DNA of 26,925 nt. Source: Chara braunii. Its lineage: Eukaryota; Streptophyta; Charophyceae; Charales; Characeae. The position numbers and the translations under genes are program-made. Shown here one piece after another: positions 10,164 to 19,216 of the stretch; the first letter of the stretch is position 1, and every line of letters starts with the position of its first letter. Location of the stretch: contig BFEA01000073.1 of NCBI GenBank assembly GCA_003427395.1, positions 3,177,632 through 3,204,556 on the forward strand. The letters run 5' to 3'. The notes under the pieces are model-generated. The model ran no database searches and was not told where the DNA came from. It was given only the letters and a program-made list of their open reading frames with translations.

Positions 10164-10689
10164 CATAATATGTTTGAAACGACCCTCACCTTAGCCGTAG
10201 CAGATGCAGACCCCAGGGTCCGACCCCTAGACCTTATGCACCTGTGCATGGTATCAAGCCGACCCTGCGTGTGTTTGAACCCGTGACCAGCGTTTTGGTT
10301 GTTGACCGTTGTCTGTCATAGGTCTATGTTGCTGTTGGGGTTCAATCTATAGGTCCATCTAATAGAGGTCATAGTTGTGTGGGGCCGTAGCTGCTACAAT
10401 CCTGAAAGGTCAAGGTCGTAGCTGTTGCAGACCCAAAAGGGCGAGTCTACAGACTTCCAGAAGGTCCGGAAGTGACCTTTCGAGTGTTGCTCATGTAAGA
10501 CCAGAGGCAAGTGGGCAAGCGACCAGTCCAACTGTGTCAAGGCAGCATTACCCTGTCCCAGTTGTACTTTGTGCAGTCAGCGGGTACCATGTGGGACTGT
10601 GTGCACCAAGGGTCCGGTGGAGAGGAGCAGACCAGTGACCAATAGAAGTATAAATCAAGCTGTAGCGTCCAACCATTTATTCACTCTGC
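10164..10689. other. no recognised gene
   Basis: About 520 bp of mixed composition. An open frame at 10375-10638 (plus) has no recognisable motif. CCGTAGCTGCTACAATCCT and CGTAGCTGTTGCAGACCC are loosely repeated. Confidence 0.4.
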
Positions 10690-11058
10690 TGCGAGCCATG
10701 TAGAAGCGCTTCCCAAATGTCTTGTGCGAGGTGGCCTGCAGAGACCCAAGGTCGGAGTGGGCTATTCAGGGAGATAGGCGGTCATAGCCGCTTGAGTTAG
10801 TGTTAAGAAGAAGGCGACAACCATAGCTGCCAGTTAGTAGAGTTAGTATGCGTGTGTACAAGTTGCCGGGGATACAGTTGTCGAGGGGGGAATCCTGGTC
10901 GGGCGTATGTGCGCCATAGCTGTTGCAAACGAGTTTGGATCTCAGCTGTGTTCTTGACAGTAATATCTTTGAGCTTTGTGTGGGCACTTGGTGCCAGTGT
11001 GATTACCATCTGTTTTCATACATGCTGAGCGAGTGAGAGATGAGTCTGTTTGCCTAAT
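10690..11058 (-). repeat. diverged E-family copy
   Basis: The layout resembles the copy at 12096-12418: CCATAGCYGC-like words, GTGTGTACA, a GATCCTGG-type centre and a final GTTTTCATACATGC. A TAC/TAA-type microsatellite (11058-11098) follows, as after other members. Identity is low, so this assignment is tentative. Confidence 0.4.
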
Positions 11059-11098
11059 ACTACTACTACTACTATTGCTACTACTACTACTACTACTA
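11058..11098. repeat. (TAC)n microsatellite
   Basis: About twelve TAC units with one interruption (TTGC). AT-rich TAA/TAATAG-type sequence follows to about 11150. Confidence 0.9.
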
Positions 11099-11275
11099 AT
11101 GGTAATTTAGTAATAGTAATACAATAATAACAATAACAGTAATGAAAAATATAAAGAAATTAGTGCACACAAGTTATCTTCCCAGGTTCGATGCAGTTTA
11201 CGGGAGGGGTGTGTTGTACTCGGGGAAGTTAGTCACACAGCTGCTGCGACAGCAGTAAGCCGCGACCAAGTAAGG

Positions 11276-11405
11276 CTCTCTTTCTCTTTCTCTCTCTCTG
11301 TGGATGTCTGTTTGTCCGTCCGTCTGTGTCTATCTGTCTGTCTATGTCTGCTGTTGTCTGTCGATTTGTCTGTCTGTTGTTGTCTGTGTTTGTCTCTCTG
11401 TTTGT
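11276..11405. repeat. TCTG/TGTC-rich low-complexity tract
   Basis: CT repeats followed by imperfect TGTC/TCTG units. The open frames over both strands are Cys/Leu/Ser or Thr/Asp/Arg repeats produced by the tract. Confidence 0.85.
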
Positions 11406-11692
11406 ATGCAGGTACCCAGACAGCAACAAGACCTATGAGCCTGCAATTGTACGCAATCCAGACCCTTGGTAGGGAGTCGATCCGTATGACTGTGGGTAGG
11501 GGACCCGAGGTCAGACTATCTCACCAAACACTACATAAGGCCCGGTCTTCCAGGAGGTCAACATTCAGTCCTGCTATGCTGCCTTGACGCAGGCTTGACG
11601 CCGGCTCGACGCTGGCTGTGCGCTGGTATTGTACACGACGACGCAGGACTACGGCAGCATGCTGGCGCCTTTTCTACTGAGCGCCAAACATG

Positions 11693-12095
11693 GCTGATGT
11701 GGCACATGCCACCTGTCTGTCTTTGCTGATGTGACGTATGCCACTTGTCTATCTCCGCTGCTGTGGCGCCGCCTCCTGTCTCCGCTGTTGACGTGGCATT
11801 AGCCATGCTGTCTACATGCTTATGCGGCGCAGGCCACTCGTGTCTGCTGTTGTGGCGCTGCCGACGATCTGTGAGCATTGCTGTTATGGCTGATGCCACC
11901 TGTGCACACCGCCGCTGTAGTGCAGACCATCAACCTACATTGCTGATGTCGCCCTGCCACTGGTCTACATTGCTGCTGTGGCGCAGCCATATTGTCTGCA
12001 GAGCTGATCTGGCGCATGCCACTTGTTTACAATATTGAGGTGGTGCTGCCCCTTGTCTTCAGTGCTGCTGACGTGGCATTGGGCACGCTGTCTTT
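11693..12095. repeat. 31-bp minisatellite, about 13 copies
   Basis: Units begin GCTGNTGTGGCGCATGCCAC and continue with TTGTCTACATT or variants. They start at 11693 and then about every 31 bp to 12064. Most copies retain TGGCRYATGCCA, which is nearly palindromic and could form a 5-6 bp stem. Divergence between units is moderate, with small indels. Open frames over the array on both strands come from the repeat. Confidence 0.85.
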
Positions 12096-12418
12096 ATGAT
12101 GTGCCTGGTTGTGAGAAGGAGCTTAGCCATAGCGATAGGATAGCAGCGGCCATAGCCGTTATAGCTATAGATAGAGTGTAGCGTGTGTGTGTGTATGTGT
12201 GTGCACAGAGTATCGCGTGTGGGATATCCAGGGTGATCCTCTGTGTGTGCGAACAAAGAATTGTGTGGACGCTGTGTCACCATAGCCAATGAAGTGAACT
12301 TGTACCTGAACTGTGTTTTCGGCTACCATATCTCTGATTTTGAGTGGGCGATTGTCGCCGGTCTGCTGCACACATGCTTGCATGCATGAGAAGTGTGAAT
12401 GAAAGCGAGTCCGATTTC
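12096..12418 (-). repeat. E-family repeat copy (inverted relative to 22.3 and 24.6 kb)
   Basis: Reverse-complement matches to the copies at 22267-22640 and 24641-25090 include the CAGAGATATGG word (seen here as CCATATCTCTGA), a GGATATCCAGGGTGATCCT centre and the end GTGTGAATGAAAGC, which abuts the microsatellite. It carries a GT-rich tract at about 12181-12203. The TAA array directly behind it is the shared boundary. Confidence 0.75.
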
Positions 12419-12420
12419 AC

Positions 12421-12457
<37 letters not shown>

Positions 12458-12467
12458 TAATAATATA
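12419..12467. repeat. (TAA)n microsatellite
   Basis: About fourteen TAA/AAT units. It separates the E-family copy from a subfamily C copy. Confidence 0.95.
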
Positions 12468-12850
12468 TAAGGAAGATGAACAATAGCGAACTTCAGCAAT
12501 CAAACAGCATCATATACACAAGACCAGATAGTCGTGACCTCGAACCAAGAGCAGAATTGCATCACAGTTTCACCAAATAAGAGCATACCAAAAACTCATA
12601 ATTGACAATGTTGGAAGAGTCTCATTATCATCATCAACGAAGAACCAATGTTGATATCCTATCTGGCACTCGGCGCCCAGACTAAAGATGGCATATCCTA
12701 TCTAGCCTAGACTACTATGCCGATGATAACGACAACAGTTCTTTCGAAGTACGAGTGAATAGCGGCCAATGCCGCACACTTCCATCACTAGGTATGTCTC
12801 TTGCATCACTCACAACCTCGTTCCCCAACACAGATGCCACATGCACCCAA
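12468..12850 (+). repeat. subfamily C repeat copy, inverted relative to the right half
   Basis: This is the reverse complement of the layout at 20.5-21.6 kb. In order it holds a GATGCTGT-type end (seen as AACAGCATCATA), ACCAGATAGTCGTGACCTCGAACC, ATCATCAACGAAGAACCAATG, the near-palindrome TGGCACTCGGCGCCCAG (about 12664), TATCTAGCCTAGACTACTATG, GATGATAACGACAACAG, the donor-like AGGTATGTC (about 12790) and CTCACAACCTCGTTCCCCAACACAGATGCCACATGCACC. Up to 13080 it is followed by diverged C/T-rich DNA and then by TAA repeats. Confidence 0.8.
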
Positions 12851-13080
12851 GAACCACCATGCGCCCCATCCAGCACACAGCAACGGAGGTTGGCTATGGT
12901 TGCCTGCTCCTTCCAGCTCCATATTCTCATCCATCTTCTGCCTTGTGCCCGTCAACCTGCAGACATTTCTTTCCTCCTGCTATGCCTATCTTCTTCTGCG
13001 TCGGCATGCCCCTTCCAACAACGCGTATGTTCATTATCTATACCAACGCGTTCTCTTCCTCTATTGTGCATTTAACTCCA

Positions 13081-13172
13081 TAATAATAACAATAATAATA
13101 ATAATAAAATAATAATAGATAATAATAAGATAATATAATAATAATAATAATAAATAATAATAATAGATTAAT
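13081..13172. repeat. (TAA)n microsatellite, interrupted
   Basis: An array of TAA/ATA units with several single-base interruptions. It is comparable to the arrays that end the other superfamily members. Confidence 0.93.
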
Positions 13173-13308
13173 TTAATTATAATAGGCTAGTAATGAATGC
13201 ATACTAGTTCTCTTTTCGGTTAGATACATCAATGTCGGGTGGGGGTTCTATTCAAGGAAAAAAAATGTGTGATAGCTGCAACAATGACCATCGAGTAACA
13301 AGTACGAT

Positions 13309-13319
13309 TCTCTTTCTCT

Positions 13320-13354
<35 letters not shown>

Positions 13355-13379
13355 GCATATACACACACACTCACACACT
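13309..13379. repeat. (TC)n-(CA)n compound microsatellite
   Basis: About a dozen TC units run directly into CA units with minor interruptions (GCATATA, TCA). Confidence 0.93.
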
Positions 13380-13557
13380 AAAGCCTGTCTCCCTCCAACA
13401 AAAATTTTGTGCCAAATTTTATGACAGGATGATCACATGTGGACCCTTTTTTCCAAATGTTGGAACTGTGTTAATAAACTGTTTGGCGCGGGGGGTGTCA
13501 TGTGTTCCACCATAAGCGAAGGAAATCAACGCTGACAAAATATTTGGTAAACAGGAA

Positions 13558-13705
13558 ATAGTGTGTCCAATTGTTGAAAAGTTGTTGACAAGTTGTTGAA
13601 AACTGGTTTACCAATTGTTGATCCGTTTGTTGAAAAATTGTTTAAAAGTTGGTCCATTTGTTGAAAAGTTGTTGAAAACTTGTTTACCGATTGTTGAACA
13701 TTGCA
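13558..13705. repeat. GTTGAAAAGTTGTT minisatellite
   Basis: Short units near TTGTTGAAAA recur, and a longer unit (TTGTTGAAAACTKGTTTACCRATTGTTGA) is repeated about 75 bp apart (about 13592 and 13667). The minus-strand frame 13526-13816 therefore shows an internal repeat (STTFQQ, NNFST). Its composition follows the DNA repeat, so I do not treat it as a proven gene. Confidence 0.75.
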
Positions 13706-13913
13706 TTTTCTGTTGGGGAAAAAAATTGAAATTTGAGCTCGTGTCGTACGTTTTTGCGGTTTCTTCCCAGTACGGAGGCCTACTTCTTCACCTTTTTCTC
13801 CTACTGCAGGAAACACTATGCTCTTTCACATTTGTCAATCTTTGAGTCTTCTAGTACTCCTGACATGCAATACACACTGAATGAAGAAAATAAGAGAGAG
13901 GGTAAACAGAGAG

Positions 13914-14013
13914 NNNNNNNNNNNNNNNNNNNNNNNNNNNNNNNNNNNNNNNNNNNNNNNNNNNNNNNNNNNNNNNNNNNNNNNNNNNNNNNNNNNNNNN
14001 NNNNNNNNNNNNN
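13914..14013. other. 100-N scaffold gap
   Basis: Exactly 100 unknown bases, a conventional gap of undefined size. The 31 bases before it (13883-13913) and the 31 after it (14014-14044) are the same apart from two differences. Confidence 0.98.
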
Positions 14014-14120
14014 GAAGAAAATAAGAGAGAGGGTAAATAGAGGGAGAGAGAGAGACAATTGTCTTATCATTGATATTGAGAGAGAGAGAGAGAGGAAAAT
14101 ATGGTGGGGGGGGGCAATGC

Positions 14121-14575
14121 TACAAGCACGGTTTACTACTGCGTGACACAGTTTCTCCAACATGACAGTCCGCGAGAGAGAGTGGCACGCAGTAGCCAAC
14201 CTTTCTCTTGAGTCTTCTGGATTGTGGTATTTCATTCTACGGATGGACGCATGCGGTAGCCTTTATCATATGCTGAGCTGCCTTGGTATAAGCAGGGTTC
14301 ACTACTTCGTGACACAATTTTGCCAGCATGTCAGTCCGAGAGAAAGAGTGACACGTAGTAACCAACCTTTCTTTTTTCCTCATCGAATGGATGACGGTAT
14401 TTCATTCCATTGATGGACGCACTAGCCAATCATATGATTGAGGCATGTAGTAGCCTCAATCATACGCTGAGCTGCCCTGATACGAGCACGGTTCACTACT
14501 ACATGACACAAATTCGCCAACATGTCATGCCGAGAGAGAGAGTGGCACGCACTAGTCAACCTTGCATTGACGACA
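14121..14575. repeat. three tandem copies of a 165-195 bp unit
   Basis: Copies start at 14121, 14287 and 14481 with TAYRAGCANGGTTYACTACT, then CGTGACACAR, CCARCATGWCAG, a GAGAGAGAG core, GTGRCACGYAGTARCCAACC and GGATGGACGCATG. Copy 2 carries about 30 extra bases that include a CAATCATATGATTG palindrome. Copy 3 is cut after the GTCAACC word. Reading frames over it are the repeat only. Confidence 0.85.
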
Positions 14576-15010
14576 ACCAATAACATTTGCAGGCTGTGTG
14601 TGATGTTTGTCAACCACATCTTGTCATGTTTTTAGTGTGGGTAGTTGTCTTTACGGTCACTAAGGCAAGTCATGAGTTGCAACGATCCTTGTCTTCTCAT
14701 TGGTCTTTTATTTTCCTCTGCAAACTATGATGTCTTCATACATCATGGTATTACACATTACATAGTCGCTCACTCTTGAATTAGACAATGATGAGCATTA
14801 CAAGGGATTGTACAATGTTGTATCATAAATAAGAGAGCATATGTTGTACAATGATTGTCGAACCGTGGTTCACAGTCATCATCTCCATTTGTCTCTCTCT
14901 CTTTCTCAAGCATGCAATGACAGTGATCTCCTGCAACTGTTGGTGGCATATTTCGTTATGAACCTTGTGATTCACATAAATGTGTTCCCTTCCCCTCCCC
15001 CGCCCACCGT
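14576..15010. other. no recognised gene
   Basis: Mixed DNA with repeated words (TGTACAATG at about 14810 and 14845; TACATCATGG) and a CT-rich segment (14890-14910). It is the downstream flank of the minus-strand candidate gene. I see no polyadenylation signal that I would assign with confidence. Confidence 0.4.
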
Positions 15011-16379
15011 TCAAGGCCTGGCACACAGACTTTCTTTATCCCTCTCCCCGTCTCTGCTTCTCTCACGAGGTGGTGCAATGAACTCCAAGTCGAAATCGTC
15101 ATCTGTTATCGTTATATTATGTGGACCGCTCCTGTGGACAGAGGGCAGGCCAGCTCGAAATAAGGCAACGGCCTTCTCAGAAACAGATGCAACGAGGTCC
15201 AACTTGAAGATCGAAAAACTCATGACTGTGTCGCGGCTGCGGACAGATGTTGTGATGTCGTGCTTTATACATGTCAATTTTTGTATCTGGTCGGCCGCTC
15301 TACTGGTCTTTGCTGTCTGCTCGATTTCACATTGCAGAACCATTTCTGCAAAAAACAGTTGCTGCATCGTCACGCCAAGGTTCGTGCCGTCCCTTCTCAT
15401 CTGGAAAACCTTTGTGAGTGACGTCTTGAACGCTGGTGCGCCCCAAGGATCGTTGTCGCTCCGTCTCCATGTTTTGTCGTCCTTCATCTTTGCTCGCATC
15501 TTGTTGCGAGTAGGGAGCTGGTGATCCGTTTGCTGCGATCGCACAAGCGGAATACCTTTTTCTGCCCAAAACCAATGCTTCAGTTGCCATGTTATCTCTC
15601 CATGCACTGTTGTCATCATCCTGTTGCACTCCCCTATCACCGCTCGAATCCCGCTCTCCGCTACGTGTGATCGCAGTCCTTCCTCCGCATTCTTCCCTAT
15701 TAGTTTTGATGTTGTTTGCAGCACCGTGAAAAATCCGTCCTCTGTTGGGTGCAATGTTGTGTCCTTCGCTGCAGAAAACGCAAAGGCTTTTGCGACTGAA
15801 CGAAACAGTCTGTCCTTCATTCTCTTTGTGAAAACGCCGCTTTGTTGGTCGGCTTGTCTCTGTCCTCCTCCGGTCGCTTGTGGTTTTCTTTGCAAATTCG
15901 TGCCATCTGCTGGAAAACACACACCAGAACGCAAAAATGGTATTAAAAACTCCAAATATCGCATCCAATTTCGTTCCTGTGAAAATTGACAATTCAGTGA
16001 ACAAAGCACAATAACTTCCTCGCATCATGGATATGCCAGCATATTCCGCCCTCATGACTGCGACTTTCTGCAAGGGGAGCAACTCTAGCACACTTTGCTC
16101 ACCTTCTTGAATTTCGTTGTCCTTCCTCACTAGTTGTCTGTCATTCGGGGGCGTGTCGCATGCGTCTCTCTCCTTGTTCTGCAATCGTTCGCTTGTGCAT
16201 CGCGTTGTCGGACCAAATACCCTTACAAGGGTATTTGGCCATGTTTTTGCATTCGACACGATGACGACTTCGGATACCGTGACGGAGCCGGGCTGGAGTG
16301 AAAGCAATGTACACGCTTCAGCGTGACACTCGAAACGGATTCCTCGGCCAAAAAGGTCGGGGTGAATTGGTGATAACAT
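15011..16379 (-). CDS. hypothetical protein, two-exon candidate gene
   Basis: This is the strongest coding candidate in the window. A minus-strand frame starts at an ATG (16379) and is open to beyond 15910. A second frame is open to a stop at 15011. The two join in phase if 15910-16015 (106 nt, GT...TTTTCCAG with a T-rich 3' part) is removed as an intron. This gives about 121 codons plus about 300 codons. The donor (GGAA/GTTATT) is weak, whereas the acceptor is good. The second exon has ordinary soluble-protein composition with Trp-containing helices (ITWQLKHWFWAEKGIPLV) and Lys/Arg-rich parts. Its last 20 residues (RERSRDGERDKES) fall on a CT-rich tract, so the true end could be earlier, at a GTGAGA donor near 15068. 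I recognise no domain. Alternatives are a single exon with a frameshift, or two unrelated frames. Antisense frames over the same DNA look like shadows. Confidence 0.4.
16213..16238. other. perfect 12-bp inverted repeat, 2-nt centre
   Basis: CCAAATACCCTT, AC, AAGGGTATTTGG. The arms match exactly. It lies inside the first exon of the candidate gene, where it would be translated as TWPNTLVRVFG-like residues. A perfect 26-bp palindrome inside coding DNA is unusual. It could be a binding site, a hairpin or a sign that the exon call is wrong. Confidence 0.85.
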
Positions 16380-16880
16380 TTCATGCGCGCATCGTTTTGA
16401 CGCGCGCTGAAGTGGTTACAACCGGTAGTAATACCCCACCGGCAGAGGAGGCCAAGGGATTGATTAAGTTAGAGTCTGTGTCAGGAACATCTATGGCGCA
16501 CACTGAGACTTGGGAATGCTACCCGTCTACCTACCTGTATTGGGGGTCTAAAAGCGTCAACTGTTGTCTTCTTATACTCGGGCTCGATTACCCAGCGCAT
16601 CTACCTCTACTTGGTGGAGTACCGGCCGCTTGCTAATTAAAGTTTTCTACGCCACGACCCTTAATGTCGAGGCCACGACTGAGTACCGGCCTTCGGGGCT
16701 TTCCGACCTAGCAAATGCTTTTGCGGGTCACACACTCGCGCAAGCCGACAAGCATTCAGGTAGGCATACAGACCAGTGAAACAACACACTCCAACACATA
16801 CTTGGAAAAACGGGTTCAGGCCACTAGTAAGACTAAGCCACTACTATTTACATACTGAGTTGCTCCCCTTTTATTCGAAG
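16380..16880. other. no recognised gene; upstream flank of the candidate gene
   Basis: GC-balanced DNA upstream of the minus-strand ATG at 16379. GAGTACCGGCC occurs twice 64 bp apart (16617-16627 and 16681-16691). Plus-strand frames (16298-16636 and 16564-16779) show no known domain. The region could hold a promoter, but I see no defined element. Confidence 0.4.
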
Positions 16881-16881
16881 T

Positions 16882-16981
16882 GGGAGCTAGCTCAGTAGGT
16901 TTAGGGGTTGTCTGCTAAACAGGGGATACGGGGATCGAAACCTACTTACCGTTGAGACTAGCTCCCTTTTGAAGGGAGCTA
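16882..16981 (+). ncRNA. tRNA-like sequence with A and B boxes that also forms a long hairpin
   Basis: TAGCTCAGTAGG (16888-16899) fits a Pol III A box and GGATCGAAACC (16932-16942) a B box, 44 bp apart. CTGCTAA between them resembles the anticodon loop of a serine (GCT) tRNA, and GGGAGCT (16882-16888) is complementary to AGCTCCC (16960-16966), like an acceptor stem. There are about 18 extra bases before the last strand, so it is not a normal tRNA. Instead GGGAGCTAG, CTCA and GTAGGTTT pair in order with AAACCTAC (16938-16945), TGAG (16953-16956) and CTAGCTCCC (16958-16966), giving 21 bp. A second hairpin (16959-16968 with 16972-16981) uses the same strand, so the two are mutually exclusive. 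A TTTT stretch at 16967-16970 could end Pol III transcription. A SINE head or a small structured RNA is likely. Confidence 0.45.
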
Positions 16982-17009
16982 AGATTCAATTTTGCCCGGG
17001 TTACGGTCG

Positions 17010-17030
17010 GTCGAGACTTGAACCCGCGAC
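17010..17030 (-). promoter_or_regulatory. B-box-like/T-arm-like motif on the minus strand
   Basis: Read on the minus strand, GGTCGCGGGTTCAAGTCTCG contains GGTTCAAGTC, a good Pol III B box. No convincing A box stands at the right distance, although a GCCCCGTT/AACGGGGC hairpin (17056-17073) lies about 30 bp upstream. It may be part of the same tRNA-derived repeat as the plus-strand element next to it. Confidence 0.35.
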
Positions 17031-17055
17031 CTCAATACTAGAAACAGTTATAGTT

Positions 17056-17073
17056 GCCCCGTTAAAACGGGGC
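17056..17073. other. perfect 8-bp hairpin
   Basis: GCCCCGTT, AA, AACGGGGC. With the hairpins at 16882-16981 it makes a cluster of strong inverted repeats within 200 bp. A T-rich tract (about 17149-17166) follows. Confidence 0.8.
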
Positions 17074-17499
17074 TTGACATTTGGCATTTTAGGGAAAGCT
17101 ACGGTTAGATTTGGTGGTTTCTTTTATTTTTAATTTCTTTGGTTTTCCTTTTTTTTTTTTTTTTTTGTCTATCAACGACCTACCTGCCCCGAAGGTGCCC
17201 AAATGAATCCCACTTCAATACTGAGGCGGATTCATCTAGTAAGGAAAGTCCCAGATCGTGGCCCAGTCGGACTTCTCCCCGGGTAGGGTACTATGGACAA
17301 AAGTGGCGTGGCGATGCTCGACCAAAAAAAGTGGAAGAGAGGGAAAGCACGGGAGGCGGCAGTGAGCGCGAACCATTAGCGGGCATGCATTCGAGGGCAG
17401 AGTCGACGCTCAGCAAGCACTAGCGCGCGAGCGGACGGACATGGTAAGCATGCGAGTGCAAACGCAAATGCGAAAGGAGGGCGGCAACGAGTAAGTGAG

Positions 17500-17640
17500 G
17501 TAAAGAACTAGTAAACGAAGACAAAGGGAAAAGAAGAAGAGGAAGAAGGAGAAGTAGAAGAAGAAGGAGGAGAAGAGGAAGAAGGAGAAGTGGAAGAAGA
17601 AGGAGGAGAAAGGAGGGGAAGAGGGAGAGGATTGCTTACC
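17500..17640. repeat. purine-rich GAA/GAG tract
   Basis: About 140 bp of AGAAGAAGGAGAAG-type sequence, ending just before a minus-strand donor-like motif (GCTTACCT, 17634-17641). The Ser/Pro-rich minus-strand frame over it is compositional. Between 17167 and 17500 I see no gene. Confidence 0.8.
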
Positions 17641-17789
17641 TGAGCGTACGGACAGGCGACGACTAACGCTGAAGGGACGACTGAAGACGACAGCAAACGT
17701 CGACTACCGGGGAGCGAGAAAAGGAGGTAGGCAAGTCACGGGCTACACATCGATCTCATGCTACTTCACCAACGAGATGGGCGAAGGAA

Positions 17790-17796
17790 AATAAAA

Positions 17797-17875
<79 letters not shown>

Positions 17876-17877
17876 AT
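17790..17877. repeat. (AAAT)n microsatellite
   Basis: About 21 AAAT units, nearly perfect. Minus-strand frames over it give a Leu/Phe/Ile/Tyr repeat and are not genes. 17878-18330 holds no recognised feature. Confidence 0.96.
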
Positions 17878-18330
17878 GACTAGACAAACAAGAAATCAAA
17901 TGAATTGTCCCTATGACATAGGGCCGTACATATATGCGTGGGTATGATCGTGAGAGTATGCGTGTGTGCGCATGTATGTGCGTGGGGTGAAGAGGAGAGA
18001 GAAAACATGTTAGTTTCAACCTCGAGGGCTGACTGTAAGGAGCTTTATCAACGGGAGGGGTTTAAATAGAATGCATCTACTACTAAAATATAGAAAGATA
18101 CACTATTATATCTACACCGTGTGAGTGTGTGAGTGCTCACACAGCGGAGCCCACACTAACTTCCATCGATAGAATGAAACACGGTCGAGAGGACCTACCG
18201 TCAAGGAAAGTGATAGGAGAGAAACAGTGAGCAAGGTGCTGTGTATCCTGATATTGCTCTGAAAGAAAACATACCCTGCCTGTTGCAAGTATTGAGCGAG
18301 GAAAAGATGGTTTGAGTACCTTTGATTAGT

Positions 18331-18378
18331 TCCGCTATTATTATTATCTATTATCTATTATTATTATTATTATTATTA

Positions 18379-18436
<58 letters not shown>

Positions 18437-18463
18437 CATATTATTATTATTATTATTATTATT
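18331..18463. repeat. long (TTA)n microsatellite
   Basis: About 40 TTA units with a few interruptions. It marks the left end of the repeat-rich right half. Confidence 0.96.
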
Positions 18464-18639
18464 TTGGCTATCCTTATTATGATGATCGTCGGTCTAAGGA
18501 ACTCTTTACATTATCAGCCTCTCACCTTCTGAAAAGCACGGGGTATTCGTTAATAACGAAGAAGAAAGGGTGATAATGGAGAAGGAAGACGGAAATAAAA
18601 CCAAGAAAAACGGGAGAAAGAGAGAGAGAGAGAGATAGG

Positions 18640-18770
18640 GTGGAGGCTGGAGGTACTTACATGCAGCGCCGTCGCTCCAGCTTCGTCTTCGAGGTACCTA
18701 CAGCACACGTCAACATCCCAGGTTGTACCTGGCTCGAAACAGAGAGAGAGAGTTCTTCTTCTTCCTCTTC
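18640..18770 (-). repeat. possible diverged member of the A/B/C superfamily
   Basis: Plus-strand order GTACTTAC (18653-18660), GCGCCGTCGCTC, TTCGTCTTCGAGGTACC, GTCAACATC parallels subfamily B at 19634-19700. On the minus strand it can be read as an exon end, YLEDEAGATALH before GTAAGT. That resembles the start of an ankyrin repeat (DxxGxTALH), but the stretch is too short to claim. Confidence 0.35.
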
Positions 18771-19216
18771 TCAGTCTACCATCTCCTTCTCCCCTTCTCG
18801 TCATCTTGACTTCACTGCAACTGCGGACTACGAGAGAAGAGAGAAAGAGCTTAGGGACATCAGATCCAGACTCGACCTTTGAACTTCAGACATTGCAACG
18901 AGGGGTATTTAGGACTTGTGACAAAGACTTGGTGTTGACGACATTCATATCTCTCTCCCTCCTTTCGTCTGATCCTCTTCTTCGTCTGATACCCCTCCTC
19001 TTCGTCTGTGTATAGCGGGGACTGGCGCTTACCCCGTACGAACGCCAGACCCCTTCGCATCGGGGGACGACGACGATACATATCGAGGCTGCGTTGCAAT
19101 ATTGATTGTTCGGATCATTGGTATCTAAGTCTCCTGCTACGCTACCTTGTACGGTGTAGGAAAGGACGGGTCTTGTTCTGATCGGCACCTTCGCAGCGTG
19201 CAACAGGGTGTGTGTG

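Noticed and set aside
10164-10689. Protein-coding gene at 10375-10638
   Set aside because: No recognisable motif, no splice context and equally good frames nearby. The composition fits repeat-rich DNA.
13526-13816. Low-complexity protein with STTFQQ repeats
   Set aside because: The peptide repeat mirrors the GTTGAAAAG minisatellite, and there is no support for translation.
14841-15524. 227-codon plus-strand frame
   Set aside because: It is antisense to the better minus-strand candidate and includes CT-repeat-derived Leu/Ser runs.
16617-16691. GAGTACCGGCC direct repeat as the terminal repeat of an element
   Set aside because: It is only 11 bp long, the flanks do not match and no element body is visible between the copies.
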